From an uncultured Eubacteriales bacterium (GTDB lineage: Bacteria; Bacillota; Clostridia; Oscillospirales; Oscillospiraceae), in NCBI GenBank assembly GCA_900548625.1, contig URLO01000032.1, forward strand, positions 1-27,456: 27,456 nucleotides of DNA. Direction: 5' to 3'. The stretch's first letter is position 1. Each line of letters begins with the position of its first letter. The notes beneath the pieces are model-generated. The model was not told the DNA's origin and searched no databases. It worked only from the letters and a program-made list of their open reading frames with translations. The translations under genes and the position numbers were made by a program. Positions 9,610-17,758 of the stretch are shown here, piece after piece.

Positions 9610-9641
9610 CCGTTTTTACAAGCTTTCCGGGAAATCCGCCC

Positions 9642-10904
9642 TTATGACGCCTTTCTGCCGGCGAGGCTCCCGATGCCGACCGCCACGGTATGGCGCGTCG
9701 GCTCCCAGCCGCGCTTGCAGAAGATGGCGCAGAGGCCCGCCGGGATGAACGTCATCATAAACAGCGGGAAGGTCAGCACGGAGAGCAGCTTTTTCCGCGC
9801 CGGCGCGGCGATTTTGCGCCACTCGGTCGCAAGCGTCAGCGCGCCCATCGCCGCAAGGCCAAAGTACCCGCCGGCAAACGCCACCGCGAGCGCCGTCAGA
9901 AGGCCGCGCACGCCGCCCTCCGCCAGTGCCGTCACAAACACCGAGAGGGCCGACAGCCCCGACAGCAGATACCCGAAGACGGACAGCGTCGCCGCCTCAA
10001 AGCTCGCCCACGCCGTTCTGCCGCCGCGCAGGATGCCGCGCGCAAGGCGCGAGGCGTAGAGCAGCGAGACCTGAATGCCGCCCTGCGTCCAGCGGATGCG
10101 CTGCTTCCACGACTGGGCGAAGGTCGCCGCCTGCTCGTCGTAGAGCATGGCCTCGCGGCAAAAGCCGATGCGCACGCCGCTCGCGGCGCACCAGTTGTCA
10201 AATTCGATGTCCTCGGTCAGCGTGAAAAAGCGCCAGCCGCCCATCTCGTCCAGCAGCGCGCGCGTGAAGCCGAAGCCCGTGCCGCTCACGGCGCAGGTCG
10301 TGCCGAGCATCATGCGCGCGGCGTTGAGGTGCACCGAGTCGTGCAGATACCACAGCGCATACGCCGACGAGATCCAGCTGTCTCCGAAATTTTTCGTGTT
10401 GCGGTAGCCGTGGAACGCCGCAAAGCCGTCGGAGCAGGTGCGGTTGATCTTCGAGATGTAGTCGGGGCAGAGCAGATTGTCGGCGTCGAAGATCAAAAAC
10501 GCATCCCAGCGGTCCAGCTCGCCCGTTCTGCGCATCCATTCCAGCAGCTCATGCAGGGCGTAGCCCTTGCCGATGCGGGTGCGGTCGAAGCGGCGATAGA
10601 CCTGCGCGCCGCCGGCCTCGGCGGCCTCGGCGGTGCGGTCGGTGCAGTTGTCCGCGACCACATAGACGCCGATGCGCTCGGCGGGGTAGTCCTGCGCGCG
10701 GATGCTTTGCAGCAGGTAGGGCAGGACGGCCTGCTCATTGCGCGCGGCGATGAGCACGGCGTAGCGCGTCGGCTTTTCGGGCTTGTGGCGCGGCTCCTTC
10801 CAGAAAAGCGACACAGCCAGATAGACCGTCTGATAACAGAAGCAGACGCCGGTCAGAAGCAGCAGCACGGCGCTGACATTCTTCAAAATTTCGATCGTAC
10901 CCAT
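9642..10904 (-). CDS. membrane glycosyltransferase, family 2 (processive type)
   Basis: Protein of 420 residues with the layout of membrane GT2 enzymes (hyaluronan/cellulose/chitin synthase-like). It has an N-terminal helix (about 8-34), a GT-A domain (about 45-280) and three or four C-terminal helices. Motifs are ADNCTD near 85, DAD at 140-142 (nucleotide-sugar and metal binding), TED at 230-232 (catalytic base region) and QRIRW at 268-272, the Q-x-x-R-W motif of processive enzymes. It probably polymerises or transfers a sugar at the cytoplasmic membrane; the sugar cannot be read from sequence. Start ATG at 10904 with AGGAG 8-10 nt upstream. No neighbouring polysaccharide genes are visible, so it stands alone with its own promoter. 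Confidence 0.9.
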   Translation of the reverse strand: MGTIEILKNVSAVLLLLTGVCFCYQTVYLAVSLFWKEPRHKPEKPTRYAVLIAARNEQAVLPYLLQSIRAQDYPAERIGVYVVADNCTDRTAEAAEAGGAQVYRRFDRTRIGKGYALHELLEWMRRTGELDRWDAFLIFDADNLLCPDYISKINRTCSDGFAAFHGYRNTKNFGDSWISSAYALWYLHDSVHLNAARMMLGTTCAVSGTGFGFTRALLDEMGGWRFFTLTEDIEFDNWCAASGVRIGFCREAMLYDEQAATFAQSWKQRIRWTQGGIQVSLLYASRLARGILRGGRTAWASFEAATLSVFGYLLSGLSALSVFVTALAEGGVRGLLTALAVAFAGGYFGLAAMGALTLATEWRKIAAPARKKLLSVLTFPLFMMTFIPAGLCAIFCKRGWEPTRHTVAVGIGSLAGRKAS

Positions 10905-10935
10905 AGGTTCTTCTCCTCATTTTGGATTCGGCCCT

Positions 10936-10964
10936 ATGATACTCCCGTTTTTTTGAAGAAACAA
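10936..10964 (-). promoter_or_regulatory. promoter of the GT2 glycosyltransferase gene
   Basis: On the minus strand TTGTTT (10964-10959), a 17-nt spacer, then TATCAT (10941-10936), about 32 nt before the ATG. Confidence 0.55.
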
Positions 10965-11053
10965 TCCCGAAAATTCTTAAAATTTGCTTAAAAACAGGCG
11001 TAAATTTTTTGTGAATTTCAAAAATTGCACTCCACTTTCTGCGCCGGATGCGC

Positions 11054-11059
11054 TATAAT
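11054..11059 (+). promoter_or_regulatory. -10 element upstream of the PlsC-like gene
   Basis: A perfect TATAAT 50 nt before the start. No good -35 lies at normal spacing; TTGCAC at 11025-11030 is 23 nt away, which is too far. Confidence 0.5.
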
Positions 11060-11109
11060 AATCGGAGCAGACGTTTCTGCACATCTCTTACAGGCAGGTG
11101 TCCCCGATC

Positions 11110-11937
11110 ATGGTCTACGTTTTCATCGCACTCAGTCTGGCTGCATCCGGTCTGATCGGCTATTATAGCGGCTGGTTCCTGTCATGGAACGCGCTTTGGC
11201 AGATCCCGCTCACGTCGGCGGGCTTTTTCTTTGGCTTTGTGGCGCTGTTTGCGCTGGTGCTGTTTGTGTCCACGCGCTTTGTCGATCCGAAAAAGCTGCT
11301 GGAAAAGCCGAGCGCCTACTTCCGCTTTATGATCAATCAGTTCTGCCGGCTGGCATTTTTCCTCGGCGGCGTGCATGTGCATGTGACGGGGCTTGAGAAG
11401 CTGCCGCACAACCACCGCTTTTTGCTGGTGTCGAACCATCTGTTCGCGTTCGACCCGCTGATCTACTATTACGCCATCCCGCGCGACGAGCTGGCGTTCA
11501 TCTCGAAAAAAGAGAATTTCTCTCTGTTTATGGTCGCGGAGATCATGCGCGAGCTTCTTTGCCTGCCGATCGACCGCGAGAACGACCGCGAGGCGCTGCG
11601 CACCATCCTCAAGGCCATCCAGTTTCTGAAGGAGGACAAGACCTCCATCGCCGTCTTCCCCGAGGGCTACACCAGCAAGACCGGCGAGCTGAGCAGCTTC
11701 CGAAACGGCGCGTTCAAGATCGCGCAGAAGGCCGGCGTGCCGATCGTGGTGTGCGTGCTGTCGAACACGCCCGCGATCCTCAAGAACATGTTCCGCCGCC
11801 ATACGGACGTGTATCTCGACGTGCTGGACATCATCCCCGCCGAGGATCTCGCGGGTGTGAACACCGCGCAGATCGGCTCCCGCGTCCACGACACCATGAG
11901 CAAGGGCATCTCCGCCCGCAAAAAGGCCATGGCATAA
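11110..11937 (+). CDS. 1-acyl-sn-glycerol-3-phosphate acyltransferase-like protein (PlsC family)
   Basis: Transfers an acyl group to lysophosphatidate or a related acceptor at the membrane. It has 275 residues: two N-terminal helices (about 1-60), then the acyltransferase domain. The catalytic H-x4-D motif is NHLFAFDP, and the acceptor-binding block FPEGYTSKTGEL is also clear. The ATG at 11110 has AGGTG 9 nt upstream. A GTG at 11098 in frame is possible but its ribosome site is weaker; it would add four residues. The long N-terminal membrane region is larger than in E. coli PlsC. A 12-bp hairpin lies 15 nt after the stop. Acceptor specificity cannot be told from sequence. Confidence 0.9.
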   Translation: MVYVFIALSLAASGLIGYYSGWFLSWNALWQIPLTSAGFFFGFVALFALVLFVSTRFVDPKKLLEKPSAYFRFMINQFCRLAFFLGGVHVHVTGLEKLPHNHRFLLVSNHLFAFDPLIYYYAIPRDELAFISKKENFSLFMVAEIMRELLCLPIDRENDREALRTILKAIQFLKEDKTSIAVFPEGYTSKTGELSSFRNGAFKIAQKAGVPIVVCVLSNTPAILKNMFRRHTDVYLDVLDIIPAEDLAGVNTAQIGSRVHDTMSKGISARKKAMA

Positions 11938-11952
11938 CGCCCAAACACACAC

Positions 11953-11982
11953 CGCCCGCGAAAGCAGCAGCTTTCGCGGGCG
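11953..11982 (+). terminator. hairpin after the PlsC-like gene
   Basis: A perfect 12-bp stem (CGCCCGCGAAAG / CTTTCGCGGGCG) with a CAGCAG loop, 15 nt past the stop. The downstream T content is low (TCTGCGCATTT). Confidence 0.6.
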
Positions 11983-12109
11983 TCTGCGCATTTCAAGGGC
12001 AGCGCCGCACGGTTTGGCAAGCAGCTTCGGCGAGGCGCGCTGACAAAGCTGAGCGGGGATGCCTGAGAACTTTTTGGCGGGCATACGGGCGCCAAACGCC
12101 GCGCCTGTG

Positions 12110-12138
12110 TTGTGTTTTTTTCGCAGTCATGCTATAAT
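12110..12138 (+). promoter_or_regulatory. promoter of the dusB-sigma-anti-sigma operon
   Basis: TTGTGT (12110-12115), a 17-nt spacer, then a perfect TATAAT (12133-12138), 33 nt before the dusB ATG. It is a housekeeping-type promoter; no ECF-type sequence is visible here. Confidence 0.65.
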
Positions 12139-12171
12139 ATCCGTAATTTGCAGAATTTCAGGGAGAACACG

Positions 12172-13137
12172 ATGAAGCTTGGCGAATTGGAGCTTACAGG
12201 CCACACGATCCTCGCGCCGATGGCGGGCGTGACCGACTGGGCATACCGGACGGTGTGCGCCGAGCTCGGCGCGGCGGTCACCGTGACGGAGATGGTCTCG
12301 TCGCGGGCGCTGGTGTATCAGGATAAAAAAAGCCGCAGTCTGCTGCGGAAAACGCCGCTTGGCGTCTGCGGCGCGCAGATCTTCGGAAATGACCCCGCCA
12401 TCATGGCTGAGGCCGCCGCGCTGGCGCTGGAGCTTTCCGGCTGCGATTTTCTCGACATCAACATGGGCTGCCCGATGCCGAAGATCGCCGGAAACGGCGA
12501 CGGCTGCGCCCTGATGCAGAAGCCGGAGCTTGCCGCCGCGATCGTCGAGGCGGTCGTGCGGGCCGTGCGCGTGCCGGTGACGGTCAAGATGCGCAAGGGC
12601 TGGGACAAGGGGAGCGTCAACTGCGCCGAGCTGGCGCAGGCGGTCGAGGCGGCGGGCGCATCGGCGGTCTGCGTCCACGGCAGGACAAAGACGATGCTCT
12701 ATTCCGGCATCGCCGACTGGGACGCCATCCGCGCGGTGCGCGAGGCGGTGCGGATCCCCGTCGTGGCAAACGGCGATGTTTTTGACGCGGAGGCCGCGCT
12801 GCGCTGTGCAAAGCGGACGGGCGCGAGCCTGCTTATGATCGGGCGAAGCGCCTTCGGAAACCCGTGGGTCTTCCCGCAGGTCGAGGCCGCGCTTTCCGGA
12901 AACGAGATCCCGCCGCTGCCGCCGCTGGCGCGGCGCATGGACACCGCCATGCACCAGTTCGAGCTGGCGCGCGAGGACAAGGGCGACCACATCGCCTGCC
13001 TCGAGGCGCGCAAGCATTTTGCATGGTATCTGCGCGGCGTGGCGCACAGCAGCTATTATAAAGAGAAGATCTCCTCCATTTCGACACCGGAGGATGTGGA
13101 AGCGATCGCAAAGGGCATCCGGCGCGATCTTCAATGA
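12172..13137 (+). CDS. dusB: tRNA-dihydrouridine synthase (DusB type)
   Basis: FMN enzyme that reduces uridines in tRNA to dihydrouridine. It has 321 residues, with the FMN-binding APMAGVTDWAYR near the N-terminus and NMGCPMPK with the catalytic Cys100. HGRTKTMLYSG and the phosphate-binding GRSAFGNPW come later. The ATG at 12172 follows GGGAG by 7-8 nt; an upstream in-frame start would overlap the promoter and is rejected. The sigma factor gene follows after 17 nt, so the three genes are probably one transcript. In many Firmicutes dusB is near unrelated housekeeping genes, so this link is not strong evidence for a shared role. Confidence 0.95.
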   Translation: MKLGELELTGHTILAPMAGVTDWAYRTVCAELGAAVTVTEMVSSRALVYQDKKSRSLLRKTPLGVCGAQIFGNDPAIMAEAAALALELSGCDFLDINMGCPMPKIAGNGDGCALMQKPELAAAIVEAVVRAVRVPVTVKMRKGWDKGSVNCAELAQAVEAAGASAVCVHGRTKTMLYSGIADWDAIRAVREAVRIPVVANGDVFDAEAALRCAKRTGASLLMIGRSAFGNPWVFPQVEAALSGNEIPPLPPLARRMDTAMHQFELAREDKGDHIACLEARKHFAWYLRGVAHSSYYKEKISSISTPEDVEAIAKGIRRDLQ

Positions 13138-13154
13138 GCGTTTGAGGGACAACG

Positions 13155-13784
13155 ATGGCAGTTCAGGAAGAAGCCCTGATCCGGCGCGCCGCATCCGGCG
13201 ACGACGGCGCATTTGAAGCTCTGGTGCTGGCGCACCAGAAGCAGGTATACAATCTCTGTCTGCGCTTGAGCGGCAGCCCGGAGGACGCCTATGACCTCTC
13301 GCAGGAGGCGTTTATCAAGGCATGGCGCGGCCTTGCGCAGTATCAGTTCGGCGCGGAATTTTCCACGTGGCTCTACCGCCTGACGCGGAACGTCTGCATC
13401 GACCATCTGCGGCAGCGCAAGCGCCGGCCGACCGTTCCGCTCGAGACGGAGCAGGACGGCGAGACGGCTGCCCTGCCCCTGCCTGACAGCGCGCCCGGCC
13501 CGGAGGAGCGCGCCCTGCAGGCGGAAAAGCAGCGCGTGCTGGCCTCGGCGGTGCAGGCGCTCCCGGAGGACCAGCGGGAAATTCTGATCCTGCGCGTCGT
13601 AAACGACCTTCCGTACGAGCGGATCTCGGAGATCCTGTCGCTTCCGCTCGGCACGGTCAAGTCGCGGCTGGCGCGGGCAAGAATTCAGCTCAAAAAAATT
13701 CTCGCAGACGGGAACCATTCCGATCTTTTTGCGTCTAACAAAGCGGACGACAGAACAAGCGAAAGCCGGGTGAGAAAACTATGA
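13155..13784 (+). CDS. ECF-subfamily RNA polymerase sigma factor
   Basis: Directs RNA polymerase to a small stress regulon. It has 209 residues, with only regions 2 and 4 of sigma-70. Region 2 is about 20-90 and includes DLSQEAFIKAWRGL and the STWLYRLTRNVCIDHLR segment. Region 4 is about 130-180, with LPEDQREILILR and the recognition helix in LPLGTVKSRLARAR. A short acidic linker joins them. The C-terminal tail after about residue 185 is polar and not conserved. It overlaps the anti-sigma gene by 4 nt (ATGA), the usual sign of coupled synthesis. A SigW-like promoter 5 kb downstream (19383-19410) is a candidate target. Confidence 0.95.
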   Translation: MAVQEEALIRRAASGDDGAFEALVLAHQKQVYNLCLRLSGSPEDAYDLSQEAFIKAWRGLAQYQFGAEFSTWLYRLTRNVCIDHLRQRKRRPTVPLETEQDGETAALPLPDSAPGPEERALQAEKQRVLASAVQALPEDQREILILRVVNDLPYERISEILSLPLGTVKSRLARARIQLKKILADGNHSDLFASNKADDRTSESRVRKL

Positions 13785-14428
13785 ACTGCGAACAGGCATT
13801 GCAGGCCATGAGCGCCAGACTCGACGGGGAGCTGCCGGAGGACGAGGCGCGCGCGCTGGATGCGCATCTGCGCGAATGTGCGCCGTGCCGGGCGCTGATG
13901 GCGGAGCTGACGGAGCTGGACGACGGGCTGAAAACACTTTCGGTCGAGCCGCCCGAGACGCTGGCGCCGGGCGTGATGCGCGCCATCCGCGCGGAAACGG
14001 CAAAAAAGCAGAAAAAGCGCACGCCGCACATCACGACGTGGCTGATCGCGGGCGCGGCCGCGCTGGCGCTCGCGCTTGGCGCGGCGGGCGTGATCGAGCT
14101 GCCGGGCTTCGGTGAAAAGGAACGCGTGTCCGTGTCCGTCGGAGACGCCTTCAAAACGGAGCAGGCGGCCGGGAAGTACGCCGCGCAGCTTGCGGAGGAG
14201 CGCGGCTGCGCCGTGCTGGCGGTGAGCGGCTGCAAGGACGCCCCCGAGGCGCTGAGCGGACGCGAGTATGAGACGCTGGACGGCGGCGCACGGCTCTATG
14301 CCGTTCCGCCCTCGGTCATGGAGGCCGTCATGGCGGAGTGGCAGAGCGTCTACCCCATGCAGATCTACGCCCCGCAGGAGGCGCAGGACGACGCGGAACG
14401 CGCGTACATCCTGATCCTGCCGGAATAA
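13781..14428 (+). CDS. membrane anti-sigma factor with zinc-binding (ZAS) domain
   Basis: Holds the ECF sigma factor at the membrane until a signal releases it. It has 215 residues. The N-terminal zf-HC2/ZAS zinc site is C3 with H29-x3-C33-x2-C36. A cytosolic linker ends in a basic stretch (KKQKKR, about 75-80) just before one membrane helix at about 85-105. The outer domain (106-215) has no family I recognise. It contains two cysteines (in GCAVLAVSGCKD) that might pair outside the cell. The ATG overlaps the sigma stop by 4 nt. The topology fits regulated proteolysis, but no protease gene is in the window. Confidence 0.92.
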   Translation: MNCEQALQAMSARLDGELPEDEARALDAHLRECAPCRALMAELTELDDGLKTLSVEPPETLAPGVMRAIRAETAKKQKKRTPHITTWLIAGAAALALALGAAGVIELPGFGEKERVSVSVGDAFKTEQAAGKYAAQLAEERGCAVLAVSGCKDAPEALSGREYETLDGGARLYAVPPSVMEAVMAEWQSVYPMQIYAPQEAQDDAERAYILILPE

Positions 14429-14447
14429 GCGCATATCCCATGGATCG

Positions 14448-14477
14448 CCGCCGCGGGGCTTTGCCCCGCGGCGGTTT
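14448..14477 (+). terminator. terminator of the dusB-sigma operon
   Basis: A 12-bp stem (CCGCCGCGGGGC / GCCCCGCGGCGG) with a TTT loop, then TTT, 20 nt after the anti-sigma stop. Repeat copy B begins just beyond it. Confidence 0.75.
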
Positions 14478-14478
14478 G

Positions 14479-14708
14479 GCTTGTCAAAAACCTCGTAGAG
14501 TTCGCGCCCGCAGGCGCGAATAAAATGTCAATTGGTTTTGTCCGGTGGCGTGTACATCGGACAAAACACACTACGCGATGCAAGTGTGGAATTTGTGTGC
14601 AAACTGCACACAAATTATGCGCGCCGCATCGCGCAGCCTTTTCAAACGCGAACCCAGCCCCGCGGTTCGCGTTTGAGAGCTTGTCAAAAAGACTTTTTTG
14701 ACAAGCTC
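14479..14708 (-). repeat. multi-hairpin intergenic repeat, copy B (full length, inverted)
   Basis: Reads on the minus strand as the same ordered hairpins as copy A. M1 is a 14-bp stem (14695-14708 / 14677-14690). M2 is 14664-14675 / 14643-14654, M3 14606-14616 / 14590-14600, M4 14558-14567 / 14535-14544 and M5 14513-14520 / 14501-14508. CTCTACGAGG and TTTTTGACAAGC follow. Several stem changes relative to A are compensated on the other arm: M3 has GTGTGC/GCACAC for GTGCGC/GCGCAC, M4 has GTCCG/CGGAC for GTCTG/CAGAC, and M5 has rebuilt arms. The ends are inverted copies of GCTTGTCAAAAA. It sits between convergent genes. Confidence 0.9.
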
Positions 14709-14709
14709 G

Positions 14710-14761
14710 CCGCGCCCGCGGTGCATACCATCCGGTATGTCACCCGCAGGCGCGGTTTTTT
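14710..14761. terminator. long terminator hairpin between copy B and ygiQ
   Basis: CCGCGCC (14710-14716) pairs with GGCGCGG (14749-14755). An inner GCGGTG/CACCCGC stem has one bulge, and CATACC/GGTATG closes on an ATCC loop. T6 follows on the plus strand (14756-14761). On the minus strand this is an A-run, then the hairpin, then repeat copy B one nt later, the same order as at copies A and C. Confidence 0.75.
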
Positions 14762-14774
14762 GCGGCAGAGCCGC

Positions 14775-16670
14775 CTATTTTCTTTTTCCGCGCCGTTCGG
14801 GCGCCTTCTGTGCCCTCGGAGCGCTCTGCGCCTTCGGGACATCTTTTTTCTCGCGGGCGGGCCGGTCTGTTTTCGGAGGATAGGGCCGGATGAGGCACTG
14901 CGGCGTGAAGCCGATGAGGTCGGTGCGGCCGGCCTTCACGAGCGCCTCCTTCACCAGCGCGTAATTCGCGGGGCTGCGGTACTGCATGAGCGCGCGCTGC
15001 ATCGCCTTTTCGTGCGGGTTTTTCGGGACGTAGACCTTCTCCATCGTTCTGGGGTCAAGACCCGTGTAATACATGACGGTCGAGAGCGTGGAGGGCGTGG
15101 GATAGAAGTCCTGCACCTGCTCCGGCTCGTGGCCGGTGTCGCGCAGATACTCCGCCAGCGTCACCGCGTCGCGGAGCGTGCAGCCGGGGTGCGAGGACAT
15201 GAGATAGGGCACCACGAACTGCTTCATGTGCTCCTGCTCGTTGATCTTTTTGTATTTTTCGAGGAACCGGAGGTAGACCGCGTGGCGCGGCTTGCCCATT
15301 TTCTCAAGAACATGGTCGGAGACGTGCTCCGGCGCGACCTTGAGCTGCCCGGAGATGTGATAGCGCACCAGCTCCCGGAAAAACGTCTCGGATCTGTCCG
15401 CCAGCAGATAGTCAAAGCGGATGCCGCTGCGGATAAAGACCTTCTTGACGCCGGGGAGCTTTCGCAGCTTCCGCAGCAGCGCCACATAATCGCTGTGGTC
15501 GGCGAGCATGTTTTTGCACGGCTCCGGGAACAGGCACTGCCGGTTCGGGCACGCGCCCTTCGTGAGCTGCTTTTTACACGCGGGCTGGCGGAAGTTTGCC
15601 GTCGGGCCGCCCACGTCGTGGATGTAGCCCTTGAAGTCCTTCTCGTGCGTCATGGCCTCGGCCTCGCGGAGCAGAGACTCGTGGCTGCGCGTCTGGATGA
15701 TGCGCCCCTGATGGAACGTCAGCGCGCAGAAGCTGCACGCGCCGAAGCAGCCGCGGTTGGACGCGAGGCTGAAGCGCACCTCGGAGATCGCCGGCACGCC
15801 GCCGCGTTTTTCATACGACGGATGGTATGTCCGGCAGTACGGCAGGGCGTAGATGCGGTCCATCTCCGCCTGCGAAAGCGGCTTTTGCGGCGGATTCTGG
15901 ACGACGAATTCATGCTCGCCATACGGCTCCAGCAGCCGCCGCGCCGAAAACGGGTCGGTGTTGCAGTATTGCAGATAAAAGCTCTCGGCGTATTTTCTGG
16001 GGTCCGCCGCAAGGCTTGCGTAGTCTGGCAGCCGCAGACACGGCAGGTTCGGGTCCGGCTCGCGCACGCGGAAGACCGTCCCGTCGATGTAGGTGACGTC
16101 GTGAATGTCCATCCCGTCGTTGAGCGCCTCCGCGACCTCGACGATGCTGCGCTCGCCCATGCCGTAGAGCAGCAGATCCGCCTGCGCGTCGAGCAGGATC
16201 GAGCGCTTGAGCTTGTCTGACCAGTAATCGTAGTGCGCAAGGCGGCGGAGGCTTGCCTCGATGCCGCCGATGATGATCGGGGTCTTTTTGTATGTCCGGC
16301 GGATGAGGTTGCAGTAGACGGTCACGGCGTAGTCCGGCCGTTTTCCCATCACGCCGCCGGGCGTGAAGGCGTCGGTCTGGCGGTGCTTTTTCGAGACGGA
16401 GTAGTGGTTGACCATCGAGTCCATGTTGCCGCCGGAGACGAGAAAGCCGAGCCGCGGCTCGCCGAGGGCGGTGACGGAGGCCGGGTCCTTCCAGTCCGGC
16501 TGGGAGAGGATGCCGACCTTATAGCCCGCGTTCTCCAGCACGCGCGAAATGATGGCGTGGCCGAAGGAGGGGTGATCGACATACGCATCGCCGATCACAT
16601 ATACAAAATCGCACTGCGTCCACCCGCGCGCGTCCATATCCCGTCTGCTGACGGGCAGAAAAACCGGCAT
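14775..16670 (-). CDS. ygiQ: YgiQ-family radical SAM protein
   Basis: Radical S-adenosylmethionine enzyme of the large YgiQ family, whose reaction is not established. It has 631 residues: an N-terminal domain (about 1-290), the [4Fe-4S] motif C308-x3-C312-x2-C315 in RGCFGACSFC, a radical SAM barrel to about 560, and a basic low-complexity tail rich in K, R, P and A. The ATG at 16670 lies 8 nt after AAGGAGG. A TTG at 16691 would sit upstream of that ribosome site and is unlikely. The gene is monocistronic, with its own promoter, and converges on the sigma operon with repeat copy B in between. Confidence 0.95.
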   Translation of the reverse strand: MPVFLPVSRRDMDARGWTQCDFVYVIGDAYVDHPSFGHAIISRVLENAGYKVGILSQPDWKDPASVTALGEPRLGFLVSGGNMDSMVNHYSVSKKHRQTDAFTPGGVMGKRPDYAVTVYCNLIRRTYKKTPIIIGGIEASLRRLAHYDYWSDKLKRSILLDAQADLLLYGMGERSIVEVAEALNDGMDIHDVTYIDGTVFRVREPDPNLPCLRLPDYASLAADPRKYAESFYLQYCNTDPFSARRLLEPYGEHEFVVQNPPQKPLSQAEMDRIYALPYCRTYHPSYEKRGGVPAISEVRFSLASNRGCFGACSFCALTFHQGRIIQTRSHESLLREAEAMTHEKDFKGYIHDVGGPTANFRQPACKKQLTKGACPNRQCLFPEPCKNMLADHSDYVALLRKLRKLPGVKKVFIRSGIRFDYLLADRSETFFRELVRYHISGQLKVAPEHVSDHVLEKMGKPRHAVYLRFLEKYKKINEQEHMKQFVVPYLMSSHPGCTLRDAVTLAEYLRDTGHEPEQVQDFYPTPSTLSTVMYYTGLDPRTMEKVYVPKNPHEKAMQRALMQYRSPANYALVKEALVKAGRTDLIGFTPQCLIRPYPPKTDRPAREKKDVPKAQSAPRAQKAPERRGKRK

Positions 16671-16710
16671 CCTGAGCGCCTCCTTCGTCAAAATTACGTT
16701 TGCAGCCGTT

Positions 16711-16739
16711 ATTATAGCAGACAGGCGGAGAAAAAGAAA
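16711..16739 (-). promoter_or_regulatory. promoter of ygiQ with extended -10
   Basis: On the minus strand a perfect TATAAT (16716-16711) is preceded by TGC, giving an extended -10. A weak TTTCTT (16739-16734) sits 17 nt upstream. Confidence 0.65.
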
Positions 16740-16754
16740 GTGCGCCGCGCGCGG

Positions 16755-16782
16755 TTTGGGCGATTGACAGTTGTGTTATACT
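16755..16782 (+). promoter_or_regulatory. candidate promoter of the DUF2156-GNAT pair
   Basis: TATACT (16777-16782) is preceded by TGT (extended -10 form), with a weak TTTGGG 16 nt upstream. The leader is about 70 nt. Confidence 0.45.
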
Positions 16783-16858
16783 GGAACTGGAAGAAATATC
16801 GGACACACGGCAGCCCCGAACGGAGCGATCACAGACAAACAGACAAAGAGAGGTCTTT

Positions 16859-17758
16859 ATGCTGAATTTCCATGCGCCGACGGCGCGCGACTACGAATGG
16901 ATCCAACCGATTTTATACAAGGCCGGGCTGCCCGGCGCAGACAACACGTTCCAGAGCATGTATTTCTGGGACGGCTATTACGGCGAGGTCGGCCTTGCCG
17001 AGGGCTTCGTGACCCAGCACCTGCGGCAGGACGGGGCCGAGGTCTATCTCTACCCCGCCGGAGCGGGCGATGAACGGCCCGCGCTGGAGGCCGTCCTTCA
17101 GGACGCGCGGGAGCGCGGCGGGCAGCTTCGCCTGCGCGGCGTCACGCCGGACAAGCGCGAGACGCTGGAGCGGCTTTTCCCCGGAAAGTTTGAATTTACC
17201 TCCTATCGCGACTCCTTTGACTATATCTACACGGTCGAGGAGCTGGCGGAGCTGCACGGAAAAAAGCTTCAGGCCAAGCGAAACCACTGCAACCGCTTCG
17301 AGGCCGAACACCCGGACTTCAAAACGCAGCGCGTCACGCCGGAGACCATCCCGCTCTGCCGCGAGATGACGGAGAAATGGTACGAGGCGCACGACTGGAA
17401 CGAGAAGATCGAGTATGAAAAGATCGCCATTGCGCGCGCGTTTGACTGCTTCTCCGAGACGGGCATGGACGGGCTGCTGCTGGTGGAAAACGGCGAGGTG
17501 CTCGCGTTCTCGCTCGGTGCGCGGATGAACGAGCGGTACTATGACGTCTGCTTTGAGAAGGCGTTTTCCGCCATAAACGGCGCATACGCCATGATCAACC
17601 GCGAGTTTTCCCGCATGATCGCGGAAAAATATCCCGCCGTCGCGTACCTCAACCGCGAGGACGATATGGGCGAGCCCGGCCTTCGCAAGGCGAAGGAATC
17701 ATATCAGCCGACGCTGCTGCTCGAAAAATTCACCGCAGACTGGAAGGTGAAGATATAA
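16859..17758 (+). CDS. DUF2156 protein (phosphatidylglycerol lysyltransferase C-terminal-like)
   Basis: Protein of 299 residues matching the DUF2156 family, a double GNAT-like fold related to the catalytic domain of MprF/LpiP-type aminoacyl transferases. Recognisable blocks are LQAKRNHCNRFE near 140-150 and YLNREDDMGEPGLRKAKESY near the C-terminus. No membrane segments are present, so unlike MprF it is a stand-alone soluble protein. The substrate is unknown. Start ATG at 16859 with GAGAGG about 6 nt upstream. The stop overlaps the next gene's ATG (TAATG), so the two are translationally coupled. Confidence 0.88.
   Translation: MLNFHAPTARDYEWIQPILYKAGLPGADNTFQSMYFWDGYYGEVGLAEGFVTQHLRQDGAEVYLYPAGAGDERPALEAVLQDARERGGQLRLRGVTPDKRETLERLFPGKFEFTSYRDSFDYIYTVEELAELHGKKLQAKRNHCNRFEAEHPDFKTQRVTPETIPLCREMTEKWYEAHDWNEKIEYEKIAIARAFDCFSETGMDGLLLVENGEVLAFSLGARMNERYYDVCFEKAFSAINGAYAMINREFSRMIAEKYPAVAYLNREDDMGEPGLRKAKESYQPTLLLEKFTADWKVKI

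Noticed and set aside
11983..12109. Possible repeat or small RNA between the PlsC-like gene and dusB
   Set aside because: Only short GC-rich inverted pieces are seen, with no promoter, no terminator of its own and no second copy in the window.
14532..16220. 562-codon plus-strand ORF opposite ygiQ and across repeat copy B
   Set aside because: It runs through the repeat hairpins and antisense to a motif-complete radical SAM gene; its composition is typical of a shadow frame.
16764..16782. Perfect TTGACA next to TATACT
   Set aside because: The spacing is only 7 nt, too short for a sigma-A promoter. The -10 may still work in its extended form with a weaker upstream -35.
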